DNA of 64,000 bases, taken from positions 1 through 64,000 of the forward strand of contig NHZP01000066.1 in assembly GCA_003313425.1 (NCBI GenBank), in the 5' to 3' direction. Below the pieces are notes generated by a model. That model ran no database searches and was not told the DNA's origin. It saw nothing but the letters and a program-made list of their open reading frames with translations. Positions 33,043 to 44,125 of the stretch are shown here, one piece after another. Position 1 is the first letter of the stretch. Each line of letters opens with the position of its first letter. The stretch is from Pseudopyrenochaeta lycopersici (Eukaryota; Ascomycota; Dothideomycetes; Pleosporales; Pseudopyrenochaetaceae). A program made the position numbers and the translations under genes.

Positions 33043-34054
33043 TGCGCGCTAGACTAGTCTACTATATAGTTAAAGCTACTAATTAAAGTAGGTTTAGAAT
33101 TAGACCTATTTATTGTGGCTATATAAAAAATCTCTGCACATTCTATCTTACCTACCTAGAGAAAACACTACCTCTAGCACTTGTAAGATGGCGAATCCTG
33201 CAGGTGTATATAAGAGGATGTTAAGTTGACCGGTAACATGCTTAAGCTGGAGTTAAGTAGAGGTGTCAGATAGCCCTGTTGCCAGATGTGCGTAGGCATC
33301 GCGACTCTCCTAGGTAGTAGGCAAATAGTAGGGCCGATATAACGGAAGCTCCGGAAGTTATAAAGGCAAGGAGAACACAGAAAAAAAACAACAACCAATC
33401 AACATCATCAAATTTTCATAATCAGTTGCATTACTGCGTGAATCTGACAAGAGGCCTAATCTAGCTCCTTGCATATCGTTCAAGACTTATCATATGGCGC
33501 TAGCCTAAAATCTACCGTCTGAAGCGAGACTGCGGGGTTGAGCAAAGTCTCACAGCTTTGTAGGGGTCAGCCCTTATGCTATTGGCACGTTAGGTTACAG
33601 AATTTATTCAGCTGATCTACCTCTGTCCCGCTGCAAGATGACTTCAGCCTTTGGTATTTGGAGTGCAAAGCGCCATGCAACACGTAGTTCCATCACCCTT
33701 ATCATTATCATCACTACATCATTGGTTAATTATATCAGCTGAACAGATTCTTTCGCATATGGTGCTGATGGGGGCGGGTCGACTCCCTCAGAACTATGCG
33801 AGCTTGCCCTGCCGCCTCATTTGAGGGGGCAAACTTTATAAATCAACCTCAAGCATATTTCCGGTCAACTTAACATCCTCTTAGATACACCTGCAGGATT
33901 CGCCATCTTACAAGTGCTAGAGGTAGTGTTTTCTCTAGGTAGGTAAGATAGAGTGTGCAGAGATTTTTTATATAGTCACAATAAATAGGTCTAGTTCTAA
34001 ACCTACTCGCTTAATTAGCAGTTTTGACTATATAACAGACCGGTCTAGCGCGCA
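33043..34054. mobile_element. Non-autonomous element with ~185-bp inverted ends
   Basis: The left arm (33043-~33232) and right arm (~33860-34054) are inverted copies about 93% alike in their inner 140 bp. The shared inner text includes gagaaaacactacctctagc and aagatggcgaatcctgcagg. The extreme ends match as tgcgcgctaga. The ~620 bp between the arms has no significant open frame. The left end touches the hAT terminus at 33042 exactly. A target duplication is not clear: left flank gta, right flank cag. Confidence 0.75.
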
Positions 34055-34480
34055 CAGCTCGCCGTATCCGATCCAGTTTCCGTGGGTCTCGTGCTGATTC
34101 CCACTGTAGAGCCTCCGTAAAACCTGAACGTCACGCGGCGGCGGAACTTCCCGCTTCCCAGCGTGTTACGTTGTGATATGACAAAATCTTAGAAGAAGCA
34201 TGCCTTATTCAGGAAGGAAGGAGACAATGCAACGCAAGTCATTCAATCAGCCAGCAATTGAATATTTCTGGGTGCGACATGCACAATGTTGGTCGATGGC
34301 TGGCTAGTGGCAGCATCAGCTCGCTTCTCAGTTCCCAGCCTCATGCATTATTTTACGTGCCTTATCCTATGTATAAAACCAGCAAAGGATCCCCAGTTGT
34401 TAGAGGAACAGGCTAATCCAAATTTAACTATACCTTTAGGAGCCGCGCCACTACTATTAATTCGTGCTTAGGCTGTCAAT
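34055..34480. other. Upstream region of the cysteine-rich gene; nothing else seen
   Basis: No gene or repeat that I can support. A 61-codon open frame at 34286-34471 has no recognisable features. Confidence 0.35.
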
Positions 34481-35176
34481 ATGACCCGACTCGGACTATA
34501 TACGTTCATCTTGCTAGGTGCGTATTATCCTGTTATTATAGCAGAATCATCTCGGCCTACACATTCCTCCCTTGTCAGAAGCCTCATAATGTGCTTTCCT
34601 GCATCATAAGTCCATAACGCATTGCAACCACAGGCTTATTTTGCAGTGTGCAGCAGCAGCTGCTGGGCGGTAGCCGCGCTAGGAGGCAATAGCGACTGCG
34701 CGGCATGGTGCGCCGCCAACTTTGCGAATCCAGGCAAGGATTGCACTTCTCAAGCTGCTCACGGCGCCGGCCCTTGCTACGAGTGCGGACCTAAGAAAAC
34801 GTCTCCGACAATGCAGCTCTGCAACGGCGTCTGCACTAACACCAACACCGACAGCAGCAACTGTGGGGCTTGCGGAAACGCCGTGAGTCATCTATACATA
34901 TCTGTTTCAATCCTACCCGACTAACTCGATGGCTTCTTTCAGTGTCCTACCGGAAGCTCCCCGGGCTTCTGCAGCTCTGGAGAGTGCGTCTGCCGTCTTA
35001 CCAACAACCCTCCGTGTGGCGACATCTGCTGTGTCCGACGTTCCGTATGCGTCGCGCCGAACTTATGCGTTGCTAACTGCGCCGGCGGACAACCGCACTG
35101 CGGTGGACCCACTGGCCATTGCTGCGAGACAGGCACGCATTGCGATACTGCAAGTGGCACCTGTATCAGCGGCTAA
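34481..35176 (+). CDS. Secreted cysteine-rich protein, three exons (effector-like)
   Basis: Exons 34481-34517, 34647-34882 and 34943-35176 join in frame to 168 aa; introns are 129 nt (gtgcgt...tgcag) and 60 nt (gtgagt...ttcag). The N-terminus MTRLGLYTFILLV continues into a signal peptide with a plausible cleavage after WAVAA. The mature part of about 145 aa holds about 24 cysteines. It contains SSNCGACGNACPTGSSPGFC and SGECVC, a spacing seen in fungal secreted Cys-rich domains, then paired-Cys blocks (CGDICC, GHCCETGTHC). An even total suggests a disulfide-stapled extracellular protein. No enzyme motif is seen. It is intact in a zone where most genes are broken. A role at a host or competitor surface is only an inference. 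Confidence 0.75.
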
Positions 35177-36425
35177 TTCTGTAACAAAGGGGCAGCATTT
35201 CGACTGGACATGCGGAGATATTGCAACAGAGGCGGTTGTCCTTACGGAGACGGGGATAAATGTGTAATTCTTAAGGTTCTGAACGCTTTCGAGAGCTGTC
35301 ATTTTCTCAGCAATTTTATACTCAAAAGCTGGCTCGCCCTACAGTTCCTAATTAATCCTGTCAATGCCACTAGTAAGGTTCTACAAAGGCAACATCAGCG
35401 TACAGCAGACTGTACGCCGACTGAAGCTGCTGGGCGGTCTCAAAACATGATCTGGAAAACAAGCTCGGATACACCGTGATTGGTGCCGGAAGAGACTCCG
35501 GCGGCGGTGACGGGCTCTTAACAACTCGACGTCTCTGGCGTGCTGTTACGCATTTCAAAAGACCGACCACACCCTGATCGTGTTCGTCCTCGCTCCACAT
35601 GCCATATAAGACCCGGTCGGCGGGCCTCGACGGGCCGTCCCTTCCCGCAAGGCATTCGCTCACGTCATCTCCTCTCACGAAATCTGGGGAATCTGAAAAC
35701 GCGCGATAACGAAAGCGGATGGACCAGCGGCGCTGCGTCGTATGGCTGTTGCTTAAGCTTGGACATCTAGATACGGCAGTTGCTGGTGGCGCTGCTGCGA
35801 AGCGAGGATGGTTGATTGAGGACTGCGTGCCCTTCTAAGGCATGGCGGCTGTGGTCTGCAGTTGCTGCCAGCACTAAGAAGCTTGTAGTTGGAGTTGAGT
35901 AGTCAATATACGTGACATGTCATCCCTTTACTTTCGATTGTGCCAGAAGCTTCCGCTTCTTACACAGCCACGCAACAAGCCACATGAGAACGCAGCAGCG
36001 AGAGCTCAGTCTTGGAGCGGCCTGCTTGAAAAGCATAACGACCACATCTTCGAGAGGCTGTAACCGTCCTCACAGGCTACAATGTGTTGCCACGCATCCA
36101 CACGGATACAGCGTCAGAAAGGAAGTTTGTCCTGGCAGCCACACACACCAGCCACGGCGCCAATCGAGCTTAGCGGTTGGTGCTTCTTGCCCGCCATGAG
36201 CTGTAACAACCAGGCTGCCTACAGCCTGATGCACCCCGCCCCTAAACTGCAGCACCCCTACTCATGATGCCTCTCACCTCTGACACAGCTGACTCTCGGC
36301 TTCAACACTGCCGTACTGACAGTTATAGACGCAGGGGCCCCCACCCGAGCGAACAATCGCCGGCTTGCACATTCCACTATCGGTCAACCTGATGCGACGA
36401 AAGGCTGAGGTTGGTTCGACAGAAC
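35177..36425. other. Interval without a supported gene
   Basis: A minus-strand 102-codon frame (35370-35678) has no recognisable domain. No repeat structure is evident. Confidence 0.35.
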
Positions 36426-37160
36426 ATGCGGCTGCTCGAGATACAGCAAGATAGTACGCTCAACCTCACAAAAGACCTGATCGGCGACGACGAGATCCCT
36501 GCTTATGCTATACTATCACATACCTGGGAAGAGGGCGAGGTGATATTCGACGATTTAAAGAATGATACTGGGAAGAACAAGGCTGGCTACAGGAAGATTC
36601 TGTTCTGCGCACAACAGGCCCAGCGCGATGGCTTGCAGCACTTTTAGGAGGACACACGCTGCATCGACAAGTCAAATAACACGGAGCTATCAGAGGCAAT
36701 CAACTCGATGTTTCGCTGGTACCAGAGGACCAAAGTATGCTATGTTTATTTGTTTGATACTTCAAGCAATTGCTCAGAATGGAGAAGTTCTACAGGTTTA
36801 CGGCGGAAACTAGCTATTAAGAAGCACAGATGGTTTACACGAGGCTGGACGTTACAAGAGCTCATCGCGCCAGCAAAGGTTAAGTTCTTCTCTAAGAGTA
36901 GACTAGGCTTAGTGATAAGTATTCACTTTTAGAGACGCTCCACGAGCGAACTGGGATTGCTGCTCAAGCACTTGAAGGAAGCCCGATGGCACTATTCACT
37001 GTCGAAGAGCGGATGTCGTAGGCAAACGGACGCGAAACGACCCGCGCAGAAGACGCAGCATACTCTCTTTTAGGCATATTTAACGTGCGAACCCCGCTCA
37101 TCTATGGCGAGGGGCAGCAGAAGGCTTTCAATCGACTGCGGAGAGAAATCAAAGAGTAAT
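36426..37160 (+). pseudogene. HET-domain (heterokaryon incompatibility) pseudogene
   Basis: Starts MRLLEIQQDS and follows the HET domain through: AYAILSHTWEEGEVIFDDL, GYRKILFCAQQAQRDGLQHF, EDTRCIDKSNNTELSEAINS, MFRWYQRTKVCYVYLFD and HRWFTRGWTLQELIAPAKV. After a frame change near 36930 come ALFTVEERMS and GRETTRAEDAAYSLLGIFNV with LIYGEGQQKAFNRL. A TAG at 36645 stands where HET proteins have Trp (VDTCCID context), and another TAG lies in ERMS*ANGRE, also a Trp position. Family members trigger cell death between incompatible hyphae. Two nonsense codons and a frameshift kill this copy. Confidence 0.88.
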
Positions 37161-37394
37161 ATTCTATCAATCTCCCTATCGCTCAAGACGCATCCTACGA
37201 CTCCCACGCTAAAGAACACAACGCACGATGCCTGCCTAACACCCGCACTGCACTACTACACTACATCGCACACTGGGCGAAGTGCGAGGACAGAAAGGCG
37301 ATATTCTGGCTGAAAGCTGACGATTCACGCCCTCCGCGACATTTCGGAGGGAGAGGAGATCACTATATTCTACCTCATAGATTGTCCGAACCGC

Positions 37395-37655
37395 CAGGCA
37401 CGGCCCGAAGCCTTGTTGTTATCATTTCGCTTCACCTGTTCGTGCAGCCTATGCTCATTGCCAAATGACGAACGCCATAAGAGCGATAAGAACCTAGATG
37501 AGATCAAGAGACTTGATGAATTGATCGGCAATGGAATGACGATATTTTCTGCGCCTTTGCAAGTATTGCATAACGTACTAAAGCTGCTGGCCCTCCTCGA
37601 TAATGAAGGCATTGCCGATGCGAGTGTCCCGAGAGCCTACTACGATGCCCTCTAA
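37395..37655 (+). pseudogene. C-terminal fragment of a SET/MYND-like fungal protein
   Basis: RFTCSCSLCSLPNDERHKSD begins with the C-x-C-x2-C post-SET motif, followed by a helical stretch (LDEIKRLDELIGNG, LLALLDNEGIADASVPRAYY). This order matches the end of a common class of fungal SET-domain proteins with helical C-termini. The SET domain itself is missing, and the following codons are interrupted by stops. Unrelated to the intact SET gene at 2914. Confidence 0.6.
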
Positions 37656-37799
37656 GTTTATGTATGGTAGATATTGAGTGAAGAAGCGCACAATCCGAGC
37701 TAGGGACCTTATTATCTCTCCTAGACGTGCTGTAAGAACACTGTGACATCTACTTAGATCAGGCTTACGAATGCGGTAGGTCGCACTCGACGCCCTCTA

Positions 37800-39371
37800 G
37801 CAGTCTCTCACTGGACACTAAGTCGGACGAGTCAAGTAGCGAGGACGACAGTCTATCCTCGCAAAGCACGGCACTGCAGGACGATATAAACGTGCTATCG
37901 ATTCCTTTGACTTGGGCCCTACGAGTATAATAGAATCGAGCAACCGGTCATCTTCGCCAGTGCCCTCACCTGCCGAGGGCCTTTCTTTAGATACACCCCT
38001 ACCAACACCAGATCCACTTTCAATATCAGAGGACGACACTGTAATGCGTAAAGAACCTTCACATAATGTCGACTATTTATCATATAAATGGAGAGAGGAG
38101 GACATTTAGACCTCATGGCGGTACATCGTGGGGCACCGGGACCTGTATAGCGAGCACTCTCGACTCGAAAATGCATCGTGGCGAACCTGGGCGAAATCCC
38201 AATTCAAGCTAAGGACGATGTCGCCCGATACGCTGAACTGGTGAGTCTCAATCCCCCTCACGGTTTCCTCCAGGTTTGGTCCAGCTATTCTAACGAGCCA
38301 CACAGGCTAAAGGATGTAGACGTCACCTAGTTGTATGGCCCTATGCAGGCATCGAACCGCTTTAGCTCGCAGCAAAACTCCAAGCCAGTCAGCCGATTAT
38401 CCACAACCAATTCTTTCCTCAATAGTGTTGAGAAGCCAATTCTCAAGAAACGCAGCATCTCAGAAGTAATGCTGCAGAAGCCACTATCGTATTCGTCATT
38501 AGTCAAGCAGGCTACAGAGGCAGTGCAGGCCCAGCAGACGACTGGCGTAACTCTCGAGCGACGGAAGCCTCAACCAATCATTAGCCGAGCGGCAACTAAT
38601 CTCCTAGTATCCTCGATCATGTCAGGAATAAGGAGTCAAGAACCCACTGACTATTTCTTCTCGCGAGCCACGTCAGGATTGCACACCCCAGATCAGGGCA
38701 GGAAGAAACACATCCGCTTTGACGATAAAGTGGAGCAGTGCATCGCCGTCAAGTGCAAAGACGCCGACGATAAAGAGAATGATTGCAATCACAACCCTTG
38801 GTCCAAGTACCACGACGACGATTCTTCGTCTGACGAGATTGCGGTGATAATAAAGCGCTCACGCAGAAAACGGCCATTGTTACGAACAAGCTCGAAGACC
38901 AGTACAAGCGGAGACAGCCAAACCATCGCTAAGCTACCGCCTACAACACTCAAATATAGGACAGATTCGCCGGATGTAACAGAACAGCAGCCTTCTCATT
39001 CTCTCGGATTCTAGCGTTCAAGTCGGCTATCACCCTCACCTTCACACGAAACGTTGTGGCCACCGAACCCATTAACAAACTTCTTGCTCCCAAATGATGA
39101 TGAAGATGATGATCAATCCGAGGCGTCTAGTGTTTATGGAATCATGCTACCCAGCACTCCAACGCCATCAAATTATACACATCGGCCCAGCACCCCACCT
39201 AAGTCATTAGAACCTAGCGGGCTTCGAATAACAGCATCTGGCATGTTTATGCCATTTAAGGACAGCGAGGAACAAGCTCAGCAATTTAGCATCATAGATC
39301 GAGTGGTAGATACGGTGAACACAGCACGAGATACAGCCTATATGATGTGGAATGTTGGCTGGAGGAACTGA
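37800..39371 (+). pseudogene. Reg1-like protein phosphatase 1 regulatory subunit pseudogene
   Basis: The order of blocks matches fungal Reg1/DUF1752 proteins. NVDYLSYKWREEDI, stop, TSWRYIVGHRDLYSE and LENASWRTWAKSQFKL come first, then an intron 38241-38305 (gtgagt...cacag), then WLKDVDVT, stop, LYGPMQ. KKHIRFDDKVEQCIAV is the conserved block that contains the phosphatase-docking RxF motif. The 3' exon ends TVNTARDTAYMMWNVGW. TAG codons lie at 38107, 38328 and 39012. The first two replace invariant Trp (TGG to TAG). In yeast Reg1 directs Glc7 phosphatase in glucose repression. Otherwise well conserved, so inactivation seems recent. Confidence 0.8.
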
Positions 39372-40118
39372 AGCATCAATTTTTTTTTAGCGATTGGTGT
39401 CGGTTTTTTTTGTTCAATGTACTAATAGGAGCATAAATCTCATGGGAGTGATCTCATAGGAGATTGGCGAAGTTATGCCGAGAATACGGCACAGGTATTT
39501 ATTTTCTTGCCTATCGCAATGGCCGCTTCAACGGATTCATCTCTAGAGACAAGACAGGTTAGTCCTGGTTGCCGCCAAGTCAAGATATTCCTTCTAAGCC
39601 CCCCTTCATTGCAGCTATTAAGGACTAAGTCGTTTCAAGGACAGATTGTATCCCTCGCTGGTGATAAAGTCGCTGTCGCATTGCCATCAGCCTCGACGTG
39701 GACGAGCTCAGGTTACCTCTCACGCAGCGGGTTCATATGCGCCGTGCGACCTCAGCAAATCGGCAAATGTGAAATGTATTACAATCAAAGCCATCAAGGC
39801 AGGTTAGTGATTGGATAATAAAAACGCGGTGGATGGTACATTGAAGAACGGCAGCGAAGATATGTACCCCAAGAGACACCATCTCGAGCCTCACACGTTT
39901 GAAAGACGAGAAAAGGTGATCAGTGTTGGGGCGCGTTCGCAAGCAATACTCCAAATGGTGGAGTATGACGTGTAAGCTTCTAAATTTAGATCCTGTGTGA
40001 AGAAAGGCCGCTTTCGACGTTTGCGCGGAGCCCATTTCGCACTCCGTACTCAGCAGTCCTTATCCTCTATCCTTCATTCCGCTCCTTGCCTCTCTTTAAC
40101 TACGCTTATCTGGTTGCG
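39372..40118. other. Intergenic interval
   Basis: An open frame at 39507-39818 (plus) has no recognisable motif. No repeats seen. Confidence 0.35.
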
Positions 40119-40864
40119 CTCCCTCCTACTTCCTCCCCAGAGCTATTACACCCCTTACTTAGGTGATGATACTATGGTCATGGATTTGATGATTGCAAGT
40201 GCACTTGAGTTCTGGAAGCTTCTTATAGAATGTTGTAGTGGCAAAACGGATCTCATCGACTACATATTCCTCGCAGGTACAATGAGAACATTTTCCGGGC
40301 TAGTTTACACATTAGCTACCCGTTTGTTGCAAGGCGTAAGAAACTGACCATCTGGTGCTCTGTCTCACTCGTTACTTCCTGGTGAGTAAATGAAGTTGCT
40401 ATACACCCTCGCTCTTCCCCATCCCAAGTTCTTGTTCGTCCATCGGATCGCGGCGGCCACCCACGATAGCAAAATCAGCGGTGTCTCCTAGCCCTTGGAT
40501 ATAGTCTTTCTTCAACTTGATGAATCTATTATTTCCAGAGAATGAGTAGTAAGGTTCATCTCGTCCCTTCAGCACCAGGCCTTCCCATCGCTGTATAATG
40601 GCTCGAGAGAATGCCTCGCGAAGCTGTTCGGGGGCATGGCGGGAGGAGAAATCGATGTTCTCGCGGCTGCCGATGGCCGCTCGGCCGGGAATACAGTGGA
40701 CTAGTGAGCAAAGTCGCTGCCGGCGCGAATCGTGAGTATATGTTATATAGGAGGTGTCTTCATATACGAGCAGATCATAAAACATGATCATAAGATGCTC
40801 ATTAATATTGGTGAGTGAGTCTTCCCGGGTTCCAAGGAATCGGCCGGATCGTGGCACGTGCTTG
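40119..40864. repeat. Copy A of an inverted segmental duplication (partner 53993-54735)
   Basis: Read on the minus strand, this block matches 53993-54735. The ligase-coding part (40399-40860) and about 60 bp beyond it look identical. The remaining ~230 bp (to ~40119) is about 90% identical. Confidence 0.85.
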
Positions 40865-41979
40865 CGGATCTTATGGAAGGGTTCAATCCGCTCGCTGTGA
40901 TCGTTCCAGACCAGTAGCTCTCCCTCCAGAATGCATTGCTTCTTGATCTTGCAGTCTGCCGAGTCGAGCCTCAGGCAATCTCGCAGCACGTCATGCAAGC
41001 CTTTCCGATCTTCTGTCGAGTCTCTTCCGCTTTTGGAGAAGATTTTGATGCAATCCCTTCCCTTATTCAGTTCAATGTGCACTTGACAGTACTCGCCATC
41101 GTACTTTCGCTCGACACTTATGCGTCTACCCTTTGCTAGTTGACAGCAATGCTTGATGCTTCTGGCCTTGTCGTGTGCTGTTCGTGTAATCATAACTCCA
41201 ATTTGAGGCTTTAACCAAGGTGCGGCTTTGTCTCTGAGCGAGAGTTCGACAGCTATCGTTGGCTGGACGGGCATCCGCCGTATCGAGGTTCCAGACAACA
41301 TCCTTACGGCAGCCTCGAAAGAATTTTGGAAGCCCAGGACATTAGGCAAAAGAAAATGGAACTTTTGCATCGCCAGTGTCTCCGGGATCTGCACTGGACT
41401 ATAGGACTTCAGGATCATACGGACCATCCACTTCGCTTCGGAGCTGTATAATCTTCGAAATATTCTCGCCAACACGTCATAAGTCCGAATCGGCTCCTCG
41501 TATTTTGCTTCCACCCTCTGCCTCAGCTCGGTGGACGAGAAGGGTGACATGGCTGCAACCCGGTCTAGCGTTTCGTCAAGCTCTTCTAGAGTCACGCTTG
41601 AACCGTGTCTGCCTTCTGCATCCGTTGCAGACATCAAGCGCTCGACGCAGGACGCAAAGTCGGCACCATCTCTAGTCCTCCAACTTTGTAATTGCTTTAA
41701 ACGTGTCTCACCGATCCCTTGGGCTTGCTTGATGATTGATTCGAGGCGATTTTCCCGCAGATCGAAGACACGGTCTGCCCTCCGCTCTGGAAATAGACAT
41801 GATAAGAAGGCAACGGCTCCTTGTCCTTCTCGCGGAATGATTTCATCATGCTTGTTGAACCAGGAAACAACTATTTCAGGGCTGGGACTCAGGGTATTAC
41901 GCGTTCTTGATGATTTTCTGGCGCGGTTTTGGTCCAGTTCGTTGAGGAGGTCGCATAGAATACTAAAGTTAAAGGGCAT
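40399..41979 (-). CDS. ATP-dependent DNA ligase (LIG4-like), lacking the C-terminal domains
   Basis: 526 aa from the ATG at 41979; an upstream extension to 42111 lacks an ATG. Residues 1-270 form the DNA-binding region (RLKQLQSWRTRDGADF, EAKWMVRMILK). The nucleotidyltransferase core follows: motif I SVERKYDGEYCQVHI with Lys292 as expected AMP acceptor, motif III LEGELLVW (about 351-358), MIMFYDLLVYED, motif IV EGLVLKG (466-472) and motif V FIKLKKDYI. The protein stops at MGKSEGV, where ligases of this group continue into the OB-fold and other C-terminal domains. Without the OB-fold it should not complete ligation. Both copies in this window have the same stop, so truncation preceded duplication. 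Possibly a relic with an open frame. Confidence 0.82.
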   Translation of the reverse strand: MPFNFSILCDLLNELDQNRARKSSRTRNTLSPSPEIVVSWFNKHDEIIPREGQGAVAFLSCLFPERRADRVFDLRENRLESIIKQAQGIGETRLKQLQSWRTRDGADFASCVERLMSATDAEGRHGSSVTLEELDETLDRVAAMSPFSSTELRQRVEAKYEEPIRTYDVLARIFRRLYSSEAKWMVRMILKSYSPVQIPETLAMQKFHFLLPNVLGFQNSFEAAVRMLSGTSIRRMPVQPTIAVELSLRDKAAPWLKPQIGVMITRTAHDKARSIKHCCQLAKGRRISVERKYDGEYCQVHIELNKGRDCIKIFSKSGRDSTEDRKGLHDVLRDCLRLDSADCKIKKQCILEGELLVWNDHSERIEPFHKIRKHVPRSGRFLGTREDSLTNINEHLMIMFYDLLVYEDTSYITYTHDSRRQRLCSLVHCIPGRAAIGSRENIDFSSRHAPEQLREAFSRAIIQRWEGLVLKGRDEPYYSFSGNNRFIKLKKDYIQGLGDTADFAIVGGRRDPMDEQELGMGKSEGV

Positions 41980-43032
41980 GTTAACAGCAGGTGATGTTGA
42001 ACAAATTTGGTCTTTGTGGGAGTTGTAAATGGATAAGTGGAAGGTTTTGTATGGGAAAGAAAGGCGTCTATTTAAGAGATGCCATGCCGCGGTGAATTCG
42101 GGTAAGCGCACATGTCTAGGTCTGTTGCGAATATACGAGGCGCAGTATCTGGAGCAGGGTTGAGAATAATCAAAGATAATTGTTCGTATCAGTGGGCTAT
42201 TTTCTCCTAGAACAGTCCATCTGCGCGATCCAGCATATAGTATTGCTATCGGAGGCCATTACTTACTGCCCTCTTATTCTAAGACCGCGGGATTATAACG
42301 TCTTCGAAACGCAGAGCATGTAGCGGGAGTTGTAGTCGCCGAACATGAGCGAGGGGCTCAGCCGCTTGGGCTGCATGACATATGGCCCCTGAGATGCTCA
42401 GGAATCTTTTAGGTAACAAGAAAAACAGGTCGATCAGCCCCTACCAGTCCCTCGACATAACCTATGCTCTTTATTGTGACAACGAGACAGTCTGCCACAT
42501 GGACTTCGCCTTGTCACATAAGAGATCATCGATCCCTCCTCAGTTGTGAAGCAACAGTGCGCAGTATCCCTGTGTAGCTACAAGGATTCACGGCCACTGT
42601 CTATACGGGCTCATCGTGGACTTACACACATGAGGCAACACATCACCTCTCAGCACACAGGACGGCTCTCTTCAGTGCCTCCGAACAACGCAACCCTTGA
42701 CCATGTCGTCCCTTGAAATACCTCTTATATGGAGACAAGGCTCACCCTGCCTATGTAACCATCATGTGGCACAGCAATGAATCGCTGCACAGGGGGCTAT
42801 TCGCTCACACTCTGTAGACTAGGCGCAACAGCATCCAGAAGTGGTACAACGATCAACATCATTCATGCACCAAGGCCTTAATGAAGCTCATACATGCGGC
42901 ACTCTTGCTGAGGTGTGACGCTAAACCCCTGTACAAGCGCTCAGGCATGCGAAGCAGCGGCATCTTTGGGGGGTATATAACGGGGGTGCCTTTCCACGCT
43001 GGTGCAGCACCGCTGTCCCCTCTGTCCTTGGA
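41980..43032. other. Intergenic interval
   Basis: No supported gene; only short open frames without domains. Confidence 0.4.
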
Positions 43033-44065
43033 ATGGCTCTCATCTCTCTCATCTGCTTCCTCGTCTGCTTCTCGGGTTCCATCATACTCAGCATCGTGCT
43101 GATGTACTTCGACGTCCAGCTGCGCGAAAGGACAAGGGCGAATGAAGTTTTGGTTTACAGCTATGTCTGGGAAAGAAGAGTAGCGGCTGTATCCGGCTTT
43201 CTTCAAATAGGACTATCAGTATCTGGTGTTATCGCAGCCGTACAGGCGCATCACTCCAAAAGCCAAATATACTGGCTGGACATCATTGCGCTTTGCAACC
43301 TGCAACTTCTCGTTGGCACCAATGTAAGACCTCCCAAACAAGATCCCCATTCCAGCTGACTGGTTTTGTGATCAGCTCGCTCGAGTATTGCGTATTTTGC
43401 AGTTCCCTCCCTGGGCAATCTGGGCTACGTACCTATTTACTGCCGTTACAGCACCAGATATCGTTCCTTCGATGCCGTACGACATACAGCCTCTGCGTTA
43501 CTTTCATATCATTAACAAAGAACAGAAACCAAAAGCCACGTCTTTTCAACGAGTCGGCATTACTCTCTCGCCTCGCAATGGGGTCATTTCTAGCCTCAGC
43601 AGCATCATGCATACAGTTGGGAATTCATAACAGGTCAAGAGCGAGACAATCGAGGCTCCATGAGGACTCGGCAGCGAGGCAAGAGAGCCTACCATTGAAG
43701 CAGTTCCTGCTTTGGCTTGTTATACCAAATGCAGCTGCAACATCATGTCAGCTAGTTGGGGCCATGGTCCTATATAGCATAGCGTATTCCAACCGGACGA
43801 TGGGCGTCTACCCTCACCAGTATATCTTCTTGGTATGCCTCTACCTTCTTCCGTGGCGCAGTCTAACCATCGCCAGACTTATACCATATTGCAGCTACTA
43901 TGCTCCTTTGGTATCGCTTTACCAGTCATAGAGCGCCTAGGCAGCATCGCAATAGGCGTCCTGACGCGTGCATCCCACCCAAGCGGAGTGCGAGGTGGCA
44001 TCTTGGAGGGGGCGTTTAGTTTGGAAACTATGTCATCATTGGACTCCTCTACAGGTAATAGGTAG
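43033..44065 (+). CDS. Multi-pass membrane protein, unknown family, several exons
   Basis: Exon 1 (43033-43323) starts MALISLICFLVCFSGSIILS and has three hydrophobic segments (also GFLQIGLSVSGVIAAV, IIALCNLQLLVGTN). An intron at 43324-43375 leads to LARVLRILQFPPWAIWATYL and FTAVTAPDIVPSMPYDIQP. A later exon reads FLLWLVIPNAAATSCQLVGA and YPHQYIFL, and a 44-nt intron (43833-43876) joins it to TYTILQLLCSFGIALPVIER and the end at 44063-44065 (SSLDSSTGNR, stop). The junction between the second and third exon must lie between about 43496 and 43593 but I could not place it with confidence. I count six or seven membrane spans. Function unknown. No stop or decay is evident. Confidence 0.55.
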
Positions 44066-44125
44066 ACAGGATTACTCAAAGCGAATATAGTTTGACATCA
44101 TTCAAGGCTCGGTGAAAGATGTGCT

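Noticed and set aside
41980..42111. Extending the ligase N-terminus to 42111
   Set aside because: The codon at 42111 is not ATG, and the ligase-like sequence begins at the ATG at 41979.
43293..43931. The long 212-codon frame taken as one uninterrupted gene
   Set aside because: Its first half is out of frame with the membrane segments (FPPWAIWATYLF lies in another frame), and GT-AG introns explain the rest better.
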